Made by a program: the position numbers and the translations under genes. Under the pieces are notes generated by a model, which was not told the origin of the DNA, searched no databases, and saw only the letters and a program-made list of their open reading frames with translations. Shown here piece after piece: positions 51,706 to 63,458 of a stretch of 64,000 bases of DNA (its first letter is position 1; the number at the start of each line of letters is the position of its first letter). The stretch is from Aphanomyces cochlioides (lineage: Eukaryota; Oomycota; Saprolegniomycetes; Saprolegniales; Verrucalvaceae): positions 1,085,501 to 1,149,500 of the forward strand of contig JAHQRK010000013.1 in assembly GCA_019828595.1 (NCBI GenBank), in the 5' to 3' direction.

Positions 51706-54096
51706 CTATTGTCGCAATCGACGGTACGATCCTCCGTTGTTGTTGCCACCTTGGTTGTAGCCGTTGTTGTTGCCACCTTGGTTGTAGCCGTTGTTGTTGC
51801 CACCTTGGTTGTAGCCGTTGTTGCCGCCTCGGTGGAAGAGCCAATCGAAGAAACCGGAGCCAGAAGCGCCACCTCCAATGCCGATGTTCGCTCCAGCTCC
51901 AAGGTTGGCTCCAGCGCCGATTCCAGCACCGACATTTGCACCGACGTTGGCACCAGCGCCAATTCCGCCTTTGCCGCCAATACCGACACCAGCGCCGATT
52001 CCTGCGCCGACATTCGCACCAATTCCAGCACCAGCATTCGCACCAATGCCAGCACCGGCGTTCGCACCAGCGCCGATTCCGGCACCAATGTTCGCTCCAG
52101 CACCGATGCCAACACCAAGACCGGCGTTGCCACCAACGCCAAGACCAGCTCCAATGCCAGCGCCAATCTGGGCGCCCCCACCAGTGCCGGCTCCGGTGCC
52201 ATAGTTGTTGCCACTGCTGTAGCCCTTGGTCTTGTCCACGCTGTAGCCATTGTTGGTGTTGTAGTCGCCACCGTTGTTGCCACCGCCTTGGTTGTTGTTG
52301 CCACCATAGTTGTTGCCACCGCCTTGGTTGTTGTTGCCACCATAGTTGTTGCCACCGCCTTGGTTGTTGCTGCCACCATTGTTGTAACCACCTTGGTTGT
52401 TATGACTGTTGCCAAAATGAAAGAGCCAATCGAGTACACCATTGGCAGTGTTGACAATTCCGGCACCGATACCGCCACCAATTTGACCACCAACGCCGGC
52501 TCCAACATTGACCCCAGCACCAATACCAGCATTGACACCAGCACCGGCACCGACACCAGCTCCAACGTGAGCGCCAACACCGGCACCAACATTGGCACCA
52601 GCGCCGATTCCTGCGCCGACATTCGCACCAATTCCAGCACCAGCATTCGCACCAATGCCAGCACCGGCGTTCGCACCAGCGCCGATTCCGGCACCAATGT
52701 TCGCTCCAGCACCGATGCCAACACCAAGACCGGCGTTGCCACCAACGCCAAGACCAGCTCCAATGCCAGCGCCAATCTGGGCGCCCCCACCAGTGCCGGC
52801 TCCGGTGCCATAGTTGTTGCCACTGCTGTAGCCCTTGGTCTTGTCCACGCTGTAGCCATTGTTGGTGTTGTAGTCGCCACCGTTGTTGCCGCCGCCTTGG
52901 TTGTTGTTGCCACCATAGTTGTTGCCACCGCCTTGGTTGTTGTTGCCACCATAGTTGTTGCCACCGCCTTGGTTGTTGCTGCCACCATAGTTGTTGCCAC
53001 CGCCTTGGTTGTTGCTGCCACCATTGTTGTAACCACCTTGGTTGTTATGACTGTTGCCAAAATGAAAGAGCCAATCGAGTACACCATTGGCAGTGTTGAC
53101 AATTCCGGCACCGTTACCGCCACCAATTTGACCACCAACGCCGGCTCCAACATTGACCCCAGCACCAATACCAGCATTGACACCAGCACCGGCACCGACA
53201 CCAGCTCCAACGTGAGCGCCAACACCGGCACCAACATTGGCACCAGCGCCGATTCCTGCGCCGACATTCGCACCAATTCCAGCACCAGCATTCGCACCAA
53301 TGCCAGCACCGGCGTTCGCACCAGCGCCGATTCCGGCACCAATGTTCGCTCCAGCACCGATGCCAACACCAAGACCGGCGTTGCCACCAACGCCAAGACC
53401 AGCTCCAATGCCAGCGCCAATCTGGGCGCCCCCACCAGTGCCGGCTCCGGTGCCATAGTTGTTGCCACTGCTGTAGCCCTTGGTCTTGTCCACGCTGTAG
53501 CCATTGTTGGTGTTGTAGTCGCCACCGTTGTTGCCGCCGCCTTGGTTGTTGTTGCCACCATAGTTGTTGCCACCGCCTTGGTTGTTGTTGCCACCATAGT
53601 TGTTGCCACCGCCTTGGTTGTTGCTGCCACCATAGTTGTTGCCACCGCCTTGGTTGTTGCTGCCACCATTGTTGTAACCACCTTGGTTGTTATGACTGTT
53701 GCCAAAATGAAAGAGCCAATCGAGTACACCATTGGCAGTGTTGACAATTCCGGCACCGATACCGCCACCAATTTGACCACCAACGCCGGCTCCAACATTG
53801 ACCCCAGCACCAATACCAGCATTGACACCAGCACCGGCACCGACACCAGCTCCAACGTGAGCGCCAACACCGGCACCAACATTGGCACCAGCGCCTACGC
53901 CAGCACCGATACCAGCACCGACACCGACACCAGCACCGACACCGACACCAGCACCGACACCGACACCGACACCAGCACCGGTGCCTGCACCAACATTCAC
54001 GTAGCCCTTCTCTTGGACGGTCGCGTTGTTTTCACCATATACGCTTGGCGTGGCCATGGCCAAGACCAACAACATCAAGCAACTTGTCTTCACCAT
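51706..54096 (-). CDS. Glycine-rich secreted protein, copy 5 (796 aa, three modules)
   Basis: The longest copy. The internal module is present three times. The two N-terminal ones are 645 bp because they carry an extra 36-bp [12 protein letters not shown] repeat; the third is 609 bp. Four DWLFH segments. One module has an Ile to Asn change (GGGNGAG, near 53113). There are three NGYNQGGNN repeats. Confidence 0.85.
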   Translation of the reverse strand: MVKTSCLMLLVLAMATPSVYGENNATVQEKGYVNVGAGTGAGVGVGVGAGVGVGAGVGVGAGIGAGVGAGANVGAGVGAHVGAGVGAGAGVNAGIGAGVNVGAGVGGQIGGGIGAGIVNTANGVLDWLFHFGNSHNNQGGYNNGGSNNQGGGNNYGGSNNQGGGNNYGGNNNQGGGNNYGGNNNQGGGNNGGDYNTNNGYSVDKTKGYSSGNNYGTGAGTGGGAQIGAGIGAGLGVGGNAGLGVGIGAGANIGAGIGAGANAGAGIGANAGAGIGANVGAGIGAGANVGAGVGAHVGAGVGAGAGVNAGIGAGVNVGAGVGGQIGGGNGAGIVNTANGVLDWLFHFGNSHNNQGGYNNGGSNNQGGGNNYGGSNNQGGGNNYGGNNNQGGGNNYGGNNNQGGGNNGGDYNTNNGYSVDKTKGYSSGNNYGTGAGTGGGAQIGAGIGAGLGVGGNAGLGVGIGAGANIGAGIGAGANAGAGIGANAGAGIGANVGAGIGAGANVGAGVGAHVGAGVGAGAGVNAGIGAGVNVGAGVGGQIGGGIGAGIVNTANGVLDWLFHFGNSHNNQGGYNNGGSNNQGGGNNYGGNNNQGGGNNYGGNNNQGGGNNGGDYNTNNGYSVDKTKGYSSGNNYGTGAGTGGGAQIGAGIGAGLGVGGNAGLGVGIGAGANIGAGIGAGANAGAGIGANAGAGIGANVGAGIGAGVGIGGKGGIGAGANVGANVGAGIGAGANLGAGANIGIGGGASGSGFFDWLFHRGGNNGYNQGGNNNGYNQGGNNNGYNQGGNNNGGSYRRLRQ

Positions 54097-54533
54097 GATG
54101 GACCGTAGAGAGATTTGGAAAATGAATCCAACCATGCAAGGATGCGCAGACAAACCAAGCAAGAGAGAGCTTTGATCCAGACGTTCAACTGTCTTTCTTG
54201 GGCCCGATCTCCAACTGTCGAATGTCCCGTTCTTCCCGTGTGTGTCACAATGCACTGTATCGAGCCAATGAGTACGTCGAGTCAAAGTGTGGACCGAGCC
54301 AGAGTTGCGAGTACCTCATGGAGAATGCTCGGCGTGGAATTGAATCCATCGTCTGAAAGTTCAGCTGTCAGGTTATCTGGAGGCCATGTTGGATCTTTGT
54401 CCCGTTTAGCTATGTGTGTGTGTGTGTGAGGTCCGAGGTTGAACTCGTCATGTGTCGAAGGAGACACGATCCAAGATGATGTCCGTGTTGTACACTCGAA
54501 TGACATATATATAAGTTTAAACTAAGATATTGC

Positions 54534-56264
54534 CTATTGTCGCAATCGACGGTACGATCCTCCGTTGTTGTTGCCACCTTGGTTGTAGCCGTTGTTGTTG
54601 CCACCTTGGTTGTAGCCGTTGTTGTTGCCACCTTGGTTGTAGCCGTTGTTGTTGCCACCTTGGTTGTAGCCGTTGTTGCCGCCTCGGTGGAAGAGCCAAT
54701 CGAAGAAACCGGAGCCAGAAGCGCCACCTCCAATGCCGATGTTCGCTCCAGCTCCAAGGTTGGCTCCAGCGCCGATTCCAGCACCGACATTTGCACCGAC
54801 GTTGGCACCAGCGCCAATTCCGCCTTTGCCGCCAATACCGACACCAGCGCCGATTCCTGCGCCGACATTCGCACCAATTCCAGCACCAGCATTCGCACCA
54901 ATGCCAGCACCGGCGTTCGCACCAGCGCCGATTCCGGCACCAATGTTCGCTCCAGCACCGATGCCAACACCAAGACCGGCGTTGCCACCAACGCCAAGAC
55001 CAGCTCCAATGCCAGCGCCAATCTGGGCGCCCCCACCAGTGCCGGCTCCGGTGCCATAGTTGTTGCCACTGCTGTAGCCCTTGGTCTTGTCCACGCTGTA
55101 GCCATTGTTGGTGTTGTAGTCGCCACCGTTGTTGCCACCGCCTTGGTTGTTGTTGCCACCATAGTTGTTGCCACCGCCTTGGTTGTTGTTGCCACCATAG
55201 TTGTTGCCACCGCCTTGGTTGTTGCTGCCACCATTGTTGTAACCACCTTGGTTGTTATGACTGTTGCCAAAATGAAAGAGCCAATCGAGTACACCATTGG
55301 CAGTGTTGACAATTCCGGCACCGATACCGCCACCAATTTGACCACCAACGCCGGCTCCAACATTGACCCCAGCACCAATACCAGCATTGACACCAGCACC
55401 GGCACCGACACCAGCTCCAACGTGAGCGCCAACACCGGCACCAACATTGGCACCAGCGCCGATTCCTGCGCCGACATTCGCACCAATTCCAGCACCAGCA
55501 TTCGCACCAATGCCAGCACCGGCGTTCGCACCAGCGCCGATTCCGGCACCAATGTTCGCTCCAGCACCGATGCCAACACCAAGACCGGCGTTGCCACCAA
55601 CGCCAAGACCAGCTCCAATGCCAGCGCCAATCTGGGCGCCCCCACCAGTGCCGGCTCCGGTGCCATAGTTGTTGCCACTGCTGTAGCCCTTGGTCTTGTC
55701 CACGCTGTAGCCATTGTTGGTGTTGTAGTCGCCACCGTTGTTGCCACCGCCTTGGTTGTTGTTGCCACCATAGTTGTTGCCACCGCCTTGGTTGTTGTTG
55801 CCACCATAGTTGTTGCCACCGCCTTGGTTGTTGCTGCCACCATTGTTGTAACCACCTTGGTTGTTATGACTGTTGCCAAAATGAAAGAGCCAATCGAGTA
55901 CACCATTGGCAGTGTTGACAATTCCGGCACCGATACCGCCACCAATTTGACCACCAACGCCGGCTCCAACATTGACCCCAGCACCAATACCAGCATTGAC
56001 ACCAGCACCGGCACCGACACCAGCTCCAACGTGAGCGCCAACACCGGCACCAACATTGGCACCAGCGCCTACGCCAGCACCGATGCCAGCACCGACACCG
56101 ACACCAGCACCGACACCAGCACCGACACCGACACCGACACCAGCACCGGTGCCTGCACCAACATTCACGTAGCCCTTCTCTTGGACGGTCGCGTTGTTTT
56201 CACCATATACGCTTGGCGTGGCCATGGCCAAGACCAACAACATCAAGCAACTTGTCTTCACCAT
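54534..56264 (-). CDS. Glycine-rich secreted protein, copy 6 (576 aa)
   Basis: Two 609-bp modules, four NGYNQGGNN repeats, and an N-terminal GAG tract two residues shorter than in copy 3. Confidence 0.85.
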   Translation of the reverse strand: MVKTSCLMLLVLAMATPSVYGENNATVQEKGYVNVGAGTGAGVGVGVGAGVGAGVGVGAGIGAGVGAGANVGAGVGAHVGAGVGAGAGVNAGIGAGVNVGAGVGGQIGGGIGAGIVNTANGVLDWLFHFGNSHNNQGGYNNGGSNNQGGGNNYGGNNNQGGGNNYGGNNNQGGGNNGGDYNTNNGYSVDKTKGYSSGNNYGTGAGTGGGAQIGAGIGAGLGVGGNAGLGVGIGAGANIGAGIGAGANAGAGIGANAGAGIGANVGAGIGAGANVGAGVGAHVGAGVGAGAGVNAGIGAGVNVGAGVGGQIGGGIGAGIVNTANGVLDWLFHFGNSHNNQGGYNNGGSNNQGGGNNYGGNNNQGGGNNYGGNNNQGGGNNGGDYNTNNGYSVDKTKGYSSGNNYGTGAGTGGGAQIGAGIGAGLGVGGNAGLGVGIGAGANIGAGIGAGANAGAGIGANAGAGIGANVGAGIGAGVGIGGKGGIGAGANVGANVGAGIGAGANLGAGANIGIGGGASGSGFFDWLFHRGGNNGYNQGGNNNGYNQGGNNNGYNQGGNNNGYNQGGNNNGGSYRRLRQ

Positions 56265-56700
56265 GATGGACCGTAGAGAGATTTGGAAAATGAATCCAAC
56301 CATGCAAGGATGCGCAGACAAACCAAGCAAGAGAGAGCTTTGATCCAGACGTTCAACTGTCTTTCTTGGGCCCGATCTCCAACTGTCGAATGTCCCGTTC
56401 TTCCCGTGTGTGTCACAATGCACTGTATCGAGCCAATGAGTACGTCGAGTCAAAGTGTGGACCGAGCCAGAGTTGCGAGTACCTCATGGAGAATGCTCGG
56501 CGTGGAATTGAATCCATCGTCTGAAAGTTCAGCTGTCAGGTTATCTGGAGGCCATGTTGGATCTTTGTCCCGTTTAGCTATGTGTGTGTGTGTGTGAGGT
56601 CCGAGGTTGAACTCGTCATGTGTCGAAGGAGACACGATCCAAGATGATGTCCGTGTTGTACACTCGAAGACATATATATAAGTTTAAACTAAGATATTGC

Positions 56701-57756
56701 CTATTGTCGCAATCGACGGTACGATCCTCCGTTGTTGTTGCCACCTTGGTTGTAGCCGTTGTTGTTGCCACCTTGGTTGTAGCCGTTGTTGCCGCCTCGG
56801 TGGAAGAGCCAATCGAAGAAACCGGAGCCAGAAGCGCCACCTCCAATGCCGATGTTCGCTCCAGCTCCAAGGTTGGCTCCAGCGCCGATTCCAGCACCGA
56901 CATTTGCACCGACGTTGGCACCAGCGCCAATTCCGCCTTTGCCGCCAATACCGACACCAGCGCCGATTCCTGCGCCGACATTCGCACCAATTCCAGCACC
57001 AGCATTCGCACCAATGCCAGCACCGGCGTTCGCACCAGCGCCGATTCCGGCACCAATGTTCGCTCCAGCACCGATGCCAACACCAAGACCGGCGTTGCCA
57101 CCAACGCCAAGACCAGCTCCAATGCCAGCGCCAATCTGGGCGCCCCCACCAGTGCCGGCTCCGGTGCCATAGTTGTTGCCACTGCTGTAGCCCTTGGTCT
57201 TGTCCACGCTGTAGCCATTGTTGGTGTTGTAGTCGCCACCGTTGTTGCCACCGCCTTGGTTGTTGTTGCCACCATAGTTGTTGCCACCGCCTTGGTTGTT
57301 GTTGCCACCATAGTTGTTGCCACCGCCTTGGTTGTTGCTGCCACCATTGTTGTAACCACCTTGGTTGTTATGACTGTTGCCAAAATGAAAGAGCCAATCG
57401 AGTACACCATTGGCAGTGTTGACAATTCCGGCACCGATACCGCCACCAATTTGACCACCAACGCCGGCTCCAACATTGACCCCAGCACCAATACCAGCAT
57501 TGACACCAGCACCGGCACCGACACCAGCTCCAACGTGAGCGCCAACACCGGCACCGACACCAGCACCGACACCGACACCGGCACCGACACCAGCACCGAC
57601 ACCGACACCAGCACCGACACCGACACCGACACCAGCACCGGTGCCTGCACCAACATTCACGTAGCCCTTCTCTTGGACGGTCGCGTTGTTTTCACCATAT
57701 ACGCTTGGCGTGGCCATGGCCAAGACCAACAACATCAAGCAACTTGTCTTCACCAT
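56701..57756 (-). CDS. Glycine-rich secreted protein, copy 7 (351 aa)
   Basis: The shortest copy. Single module and two NGYNQGGNN repeats. The N-terminal tract has [20 protein letters not shown] in place of the [11 protein letters not shown] segment of copies 1-6, a form shared with copies 8 and 9. The spacer downstream of its stop has a 1-nt deletion near 56667. Confidence 0.85.
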   Translation of the reverse strand: MVKTSCLMLLVLAMATPSVYGENNATVQEKGYVNVGAGTGAGVGVGVGAGVGVGAGVGAGVGVGAGVGAGVGAHVGAGVGAGAGVNAGIGAGVNVGAGVGGQIGGGIGAGIVNTANGVLDWLFHFGNSHNNQGGYNNGGSNNQGGGNNYGGNNNQGGGNNYGGNNNQGGGNNGGDYNTNNGYSVDKTKGYSSGNNYGTGAGTGGGAQIGAGIGAGLGVGGNAGLGVGIGAGANIGAGIGAGANAGAGIGANAGAGIGANVGAGIGAGVGIGGKGGIGAGANVGANVGAGIGAGANLGAGANIGIGGGASGSGFFDWLFHRGGNNGYNQGGNNNGYNQGGNNNGGSYRRLRQ

Positions 57757-58193
57757 GATGGACCGTAGAGAGATTTGGAAAATGAATCCAACCATGCAAG
57801 GATGCGCAGACAAACCAAGCAAGAGAGAGCTTTGATCCAGACGTTCAACTGTCTTTCTTGGGCCCGATCTCCAACTGTCGAATGTCCCGTTCTTCCCGTG
57901 TGTGTCACAATGCACTGTATCGAGCCAATGAGTACGTCGAGTCAAAGTGTGGACCGAGCCAGAGTTGCGAGTACCTCATGGAGAATGCTCGGCGTGGAAT
58001 TGAATCCATCGTCTGAAAGTTCAGCTGTCAGGTTATCTGGAGGCCATGTTGGATCTTTGTCCCGTTTAGCTATGTGTGTGTGTGTGTGAGGTCCGAGGTT
58101 GAACTCGTCATGTGTCGAAGGAGACACGATCCAAGATGATGTCCGTGTTGTACACTCGAATGACATATATATAAGTTTAAACTAAGATATTGC

Positions 58194-59276
58194 CTATTGT
58201 CGCAATCGACGGTACGATCCTCCGTTGTTGTTGCCACCTTGGTTGTAGCCGTTGTTGTTGCCACCTTGGTTGTAGCCGTTGTTGTTGCCACCTTGGTTGT
58301 AGCCGTTGTTGCCGCCTCGGTGGAAGAGCCAATCGAAGAAACCGGAGCCAGAAGCGCCACCTCCAATGCCGATGTTCGCTCCAGCTCCAAGGTTGGCTCC
58401 AGCGCCGATTCCAGCACCGACATTTGCACCGACGTTGGCACCAGCGCCAATTCCGCCTTTGCCGCCAATACCGACACCAGCGCCGATTCCTGCGCCGACA
58501 TTCGCACCAATTCCAGCACCAGCATTCGCACCAATGCCAGCACCGGCGTTCGCACCAGCGCCGATTCCGGCACCAATGTTCGCTCCAGCACCGATGCCAA
58601 CACCAAGACCGGCGTTGCCACCAACGCCAAGACCAGCTCCAATGCCAGCGCCAATCTGGGCGCCCCCACCAGTGCCGGCTCCGGTGCCATAGTTGTTGCC
58701 ACTGCTGTAGCCCTTGGTCTTGTCCACGCTGTAGCCATTGTTGGTGTTGTAGTCGCCACCGTTGTTGCCACCGCCTTGGTTGTTGTTGCCACCATAGTTG
58801 TTGCCACCGCCTTGGTTGTTGTTGCCACCATAGTTGTTGCCACCGCCTTGGTTGTTGCTGCCACCATTGTTGTAACCACCTTGGTTGTTATGACTGTTGC
58901 CAAAATGAAAGAGCCAATCGAGTACACCATTGGCAGTGTTGACAATTCCGGCACCGATACCGCCACCAATTTGACCACCAACGCCGGCTCCAACATTGAC
59001 CCCAGCACCAATACCAGCATTGACACCAGCACCGGCACCGACACCAGCTCCAACGTGAGCGCCAACACCGGCACCGACACCAGCACCGACACCGACACCG
59101 GCACCGACACCAGCACCGACACCGACACCAGCACCGACACCGACACCGACACCAGCACCGGTGCCTGCACCAACATTCACGTAGCCCTTCTCTTGGACGG
59201 TCGCGTTGTTTTCACCATATACGCTTGGCGTGGCCATGGCCAAGACCAACAACATCAAGCAACTTGTCTTCACCAT
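58194..59276 (-). CDS. Glycine-rich secreted protein, copy 8 (360 aa)
   Basis: Copy 7-type N-terminal tract, single module and three NGYNQGGNN repeats. Confidence 0.85.
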   Translation of the reverse strand: MVKTSCLMLLVLAMATPSVYGENNATVQEKGYVNVGAGTGAGVGVGVGAGVGVGAGVGAGVGVGAGVGAGVGAHVGAGVGAGAGVNAGIGAGVNVGAGVGGQIGGGIGAGIVNTANGVLDWLFHFGNSHNNQGGYNNGGSNNQGGGNNYGGNNNQGGGNNYGGNNNQGGGNNGGDYNTNNGYSVDKTKGYSSGNNYGTGAGTGGGAQIGAGIGAGLGVGGNAGLGVGIGAGANIGAGIGAGANAGAGIGANAGAGIGANVGAGIGAGVGIGGKGGIGAGANVGANVGAGIGAGANLGAGANIGIGGGASGSGFFDWLFHRGGNNGYNQGGNNNGYNQGGNNNGYNQGGNNNGGSYRRLRQ

Positions 59277-59713
59277 GATGGACCGTAGAGAGATTTGGAA
59301 AATGAATCCAACCATGCAAGGATGCGCAGACAAACCAAGCAAGAGAGAGCTTTGATCCAGACGTTCAACTGTCTTTCTTGGGCCCGATCTCCAACTGTCG
59401 AATGTCCCGTTCTTCCCGTGTGTGTCACAATGCACTGTATCGAGCCAATGAGTACGTCGAGTCAAAGTGTGGACCGAGCCAGAGTTGCGAGTACCTCATG
59501 GAGAATGCTCGGCGTGGAATTGAATCCATCGTCTGAAAGTTCAGCTGTCAGGTTATCTGGAGGCCATGTTGGATCTTTGTCCCGTTTAGCTATGTGTGTG
59601 TGTGTGTGAGGTCCGAGGTTGAACTCGTCATGTGTCGAAGGAGACACGATCCAAGATGATGTCCGTGTTGTACACTCGAATGACATATATATAAGTTTAA
59701 ACTAAGATATTGC

Positions 59714-60784
59714 CTATTGTCGCAATCGACGGTACGATCCTCCGTTGTTGTTGCCACCTTGGTTGTAGCCGTTGTTGTTGCCACCTTGGTTGTAGCCGTT
59801 GTTGTTGCCACCTTGGTTGTAGCCGTTGTTGCCGCCTCGGTGGAAGAGCCAATCGAAGAAACCGGAGCCAGAAGCGCCACCTCCAATGCCGATGTTCGCT
59901 CCAGCTCCAAGGTTGGCTCCAGCGCCGATTCCAGCACCGACATTTGCACCGACGTTGGCACCAGCGCCAATTCCGCCTTTGCCGCCAATACCGACACCAG
60001 CGCCGATTCCTGCGCCGACATTCGCACCAATTCCAGCACCAGCATTCGCACCAATGCCAGCACCGGCGTTCGCACCAGCGCCGATTCCGGCACCAATGTT
60101 CGCTCCAGCACCGATGCCAACACCAAGACCGGCGTTGCCACCAACGCCAAGACCAGCTCCAATGCCAGCGCCAATCTGGGCGCCCCCACCAGTGCCGGCT
60201 CCGGTGCCATAGTTGTTGCCACTGCTGTAGCCCTTGGTCTTGTCCACGCTGTAGCCATTGTTGGTGTTGTAGTCGCCACCGTTGTTGCCACCGCCTTGGT
60301 TGTTGTTGCCACCATAGTTGTTGCCACCGCCTTGGTTGTTGTTGCCACCATAGTTGTTGCCACCGCCTTGGTTGTTGCTGCCACCATTGTTGTAACCACC
60401 TTGGTTGTTATGACTGTTGCCAAAATGAAAGAGCCAATCGAGTACACCATTGGCAGTGTTGACAATTCCGGCACCGATACCGCCACCAATTTGACCACCA
60501 ACGCCGGCTCCAACATTGACCCCAGCACCAATACCAGCATTGACACCAGCACCGGCACCGACACCAGCTCCAACGTGAGCGCCAACACCGGCACCGACAC
60601 CAGCACCGACACCGACACCGGCACCGACACCAGCACCGACACCGACACCGACACCGACACCAGCACCGGTGCCTGCACCAGCATTCACGTAGCCCTTCTC
60701 TTGGACGGTCGCGTTGTTTTCACCATATACGCTTGGCGTGGCCATGGCCAAGACCAACAACATCAAGCAACTTGTCTTCACCAT
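59714..60784 (-). CDS. Glycine-rich secreted protein, copy 9 (356 aa)
   Basis: Copy 7-type N-terminal tract, slightly shorter, with a Val to Ala change after the signal peptide ([10 protein letters not shown]), single module and three NGYNQGGNN repeats. Last complete unit; its upstream spacer is cut at 61071. Confidence 0.85.
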   Translation of the reverse strand: MVKTSCLMLLVLAMATPSVYGENNATVQEKGYVNAGAGTGAGVGVGVGVGAGVGAGVGVGAGVGAGVGAHVGAGVGAGAGVNAGIGAGVNVGAGVGGQIGGGIGAGIVNTANGVLDWLFHFGNSHNNQGGYNNGGSNNQGGGNNYGGNNNQGGGNNYGGNNNQGGGNNGGDYNTNNGYSVDKTKGYSSGNNYGTGAGTGGGAQIGAGIGAGLGVGGNAGLGVGIGAGANIGAGIGAGANAGAGIGANAGAGIGANVGAGIGAGVGIGGKGGIGAGANVGANVGAGIGAGANLGAGANIGIGGGASGSGFFDWLFHRGGNNGYNQGGNNNGYNQGGNNNGYNQGGNNNGGSYRRLRQ

Positions 60785-61071
60785 GATGGACCGTAGAGAG
60801 ATTTGGAAAATGAATCCAACCATGCAAGGATGCGCAGACAAACCAAGCAAGAGAGAGCTTTGATCCAGACGTTCAACTGTCTTTCTTGGGCCCGATCTCC
60901 AACTGTCGAATGTCCCGTTCTTCCCGTGTGTGTCACAATGCACTGTATCGAGCCAATGAGTACGTCGAGTCAAAGTGTGGACCGAGCCAGAGTTGCGAGT
61001 ACCTCATGGAGAATGCTCGGCGTGGAATTGAATCCATCGTCTGAAAGTTCAGCTGTCAGGTTATCTGGAGG

Positions 61072-62308
61072 TATAGATGCGCTCAATTGAAATTTTTATA
61101 AAAAGCAAATATAAAGCGCAACACGAGCGCTTATCAAGCAGTCGGATTTTCTCTTCCCATTGGATGAAACAGGAAATTCTCAACTTGCAGAATTATCTAT
61201 AAGATTATACCTTTGTATTATCAATATTGTGCAAAATATAAACTTACGAAGTTTTTCTGTATTCTTATCTTGAAAACATGATATTTCGTGCCTCCATTCA
61301 AGTTGCAACCAGCGAATTTTAATCACGAATTCTGCTTGCTCTATCACCTTCCAGTCGCAAAAATCCTCAAGCGATAGGCTTCTATAATGAGGTTCTGGTG
61401 CACGAGGTCCCGCATGGATCGAAGCCAATGATGTTCTGGTTGCCAGTAGGTGACCAAATTTGACCACAACATTCCATCAGTTGGACCATGCTATCCCTTA
61501 GACATACTGCTAAATAGACCTCGCATGATCCCCATCCTTCAAATAATAGCATTATGACATAGAAGTCAGAGTGGTCTCAAGTTGTGTTGGTTGAAGAAAG
61601 GACGGGAAGTGTATTATTATATGCATTGAGCTTAGAAATACATACTAGTAGATTGTATTTCTATGTATTGAGCTTAGAAATACATATTGTCCTTTTCAGT
61701 GAAATGTGGACTTAGCAGGTCATTGACCAAATCGCATATTAATCGACTATACTTAATTTAATATGAAATATCGTATAGTATACAAAGTTAAGTACAATTT
61801 CTTCCTGTACTGAGCTAAGTTCACTAACACCTGCATTCCAGAATACCGTCATGCATGATTTCTACGCCCACTACAACCTCGTTATGAAGTGTCAAGACGC
61901 CGCGCGTATCTTTCGCGAGTCAGCGCCTTTCTTCCCCAAGTCATAAAATTAAGGTGATTTGATTGGTCAAAATATTGAAAATACTGATATATGATTGGCT
62001 AGACGATTGTTAGTAGATTCTGGTAAGTCGCTTCGATTCGACAGCCCAGTCCAATTTGGAATCGAATGAATAATACACTGTGGATTGTATTTCTTAGGTC
62101 AATGCATATAAATCCTCAAGCGATAGGCTTCAACAATGAGGTTCACAAATGCAGTCGTTTCCAGGATTTGTTTCATACAAATTCCAATATGCCAAGTGCA
62201 CAAAATTGAAAAAAATATCAAACATGTCGAAAATATCAAGCGCGCTTTCAAGAGCTTGAAAGCGCGCTCGCTTTAATCGCATAAAAAGCACACGCATCAA
62301 TATCTGTA
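61072..62308. mobile_element. 1.24-kb insertion splitting the array spacer
   Basis: The spacer sequence ...TATCTGGAGG stops at 61071 and its continuation GGCCATGTTGGATCTTTG resumes at 62309, so about 1237 bp were inserted. The insert is AT-rich with no recognisable protein. It contains a direct repeat (CCTCAAGCGATAGGCTTC near 61368 and 62114), a repeated TGTATTGAGCTTAGAAATAC near 61622-61680, and a 14-bp palindrome near its right end. The family is unknown. Confidence 0.6.
62239..62268. repeat. 14-bp perfect hairpin near the end of the insertion
   Basis: AGCGCGCTTTCAAG, AG, CTTGAAAGCGCGCT. It lies about 40 bp from the right boundary of the insert, and GC-rich related words also occur at its left end. 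Confidence 0.8.
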
Positions 62309-62400
62309 GGCCATGTTGGATCTTTGTCCCGTTTAGCTATGTGTGTGTGAGGTCCGAGGTTGGACTCGTCGTGTGTCGAGGATAAAAACAGTCTATCATG
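62309..62400. repeat. Remnant of the array spacer beyond the insertion
   Basis: Matches the array spacer (GGCCATGTTGGATCTTTGTC, the GT run and GAGGTCCGAGGTTG), with more substitutions and a shorter GT run than the nine intact spacers. It marks an older, truncated tenth unit. Confidence 0.85.
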
Positions 62401-63242
62401 AAAACACCGACTTCTTCGGGGTATCTCGGCCATGTCTTCTCCAAATGCGACGTGTGTGGTCTAGGATGAAAGCTGACATTCAGACGCAGAATTAATTTAT
62501 TAAAATGAAACGTTCAATTTAAGTATGACGCTTTCTATGGGCGATCGAAGATTTTCAAAAATATTGGTGCCCGTTCTTATGTGGCCAGAATAATAGTGAA
62601 TTTTAATATACAGCTTCTATTAATATAGTCTTCTAGTCACAGCATCACTCAGACATATCACTGTGTTATCTACAAAATCACACCGAAGTTGTATTTCTGG
62701 CGATGGAGCCAATCATGTCTTAGATAAATCAAATGAATGGATTTTGATTGGGTAAAATTACTACTCAGTAGAATATTTTGGGATTTTATCGTGATGCAAA
62801 TCACACTGAAAGTGTGCTCCAGGGTGTGGTAAAACTGGCCAATCAGGTGCCAAATCACACCAAAAATCACACCCGGCTGATGATATTGATGCCCGTCCAG
62901 CGTAATCATAACATTTATGGACTGCATTAGATGCTGCACGACTCGATTTTGCTGTTTTCTACCGAGACATCTAATATATGACTGAGGTTGTCTCCTGTGT
63001 TTTGTGATCATTTAGCTTTTTGTCGGTGGCTGAGAGATGATGCAGTCGCACAACATCTCTATCAGCGTACTATATGAATTCTTTCATTTGTTCTGGTGAA
63101 AACAGGCCAGGTTTGGCTTTGTCTGTACTGACAAGTCTCCTAGCGACTGACATAGAAGTGATTTGTAGATTTTTATACAGTCTGGACATAGGAATAATGG
63201 CGCTTCTCAAAACCAACCCCACTGGAGTGTACAAACAATTGT
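62401..63242. other. AT-rich region, no gene seen
   Basis: Only short ORFs. Repeated AAATCACACC words between 62677 and 62875 in both orientations hint at an old repeat. Nothing else supported. Confidence 0.45.
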
Positions 63243-63360
63243 AGTTATCCGGTTAATTATCCAGATAACAATAGAGAAGTTCCCGCGGATATCCGGATAG
63301 AAATAAGGAAGTTTCCATGGATTTCCGGATATTCAAAGGGATGTTTCCATGGATATCCAC
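63243..63360. repeat. TATCCGG-type iterated motif
   Basis: Several TTATCC, TATCCGGATA and CATGGATATCC words within 120 bp, some in near-tandem (AAGTTTCCATGGATTTCCGG). They lie beside the second Merlin-like gene and resemble the ends of the intact Merlin element. Confidence 0.55.
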
Positions 63361-63458
63361 AGAACAAACTGAAATTGAATGCAACGAAAACTGTCATGTA
63401 TTAGATGTAGGTTTTACGAATAGCTAACACTAAACCTTTAAAATACATACTACCTGTT

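Larger units (their letters stand above)
44717..61071 (-). repeat. Tandem array of nine glycine-rich protein gene units
   Basis: The basic unit is 1511 bp (units 1 and 2): about 1074 bp of coding sequence plus a 437-bp spacer with a (GT)n run and a TATATATA stretch. The array begins at 44717 and stops in the spacer at 61071. Spacers and coding regions are almost identical between units; length differences come from internal coding repeats. Gene length varies from 1056 to 2391 bp. This points to recent amplification by unequal exchange with homogenisation. Confidence 0.95.

Noticed and set aside
44957..60796. Long + strand open frames (359-799 codons) opposite each glycine-rich gene, encoding Val/Ala/Ser/Thr-rich or Cys/His/Arg-rich products
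   Set aside because: They mirror the biased GGN/GCN/AAC codon repeats of the minus-strand gene, lack signal peptides or domains, and change length with the sense repeats. Shadows of the real gene.
61180..61467. A 95-codon minus-strand frame in the 1.24-kb insertion as a transposase
   Set aside because: No motif of any transposase family could be recognised.
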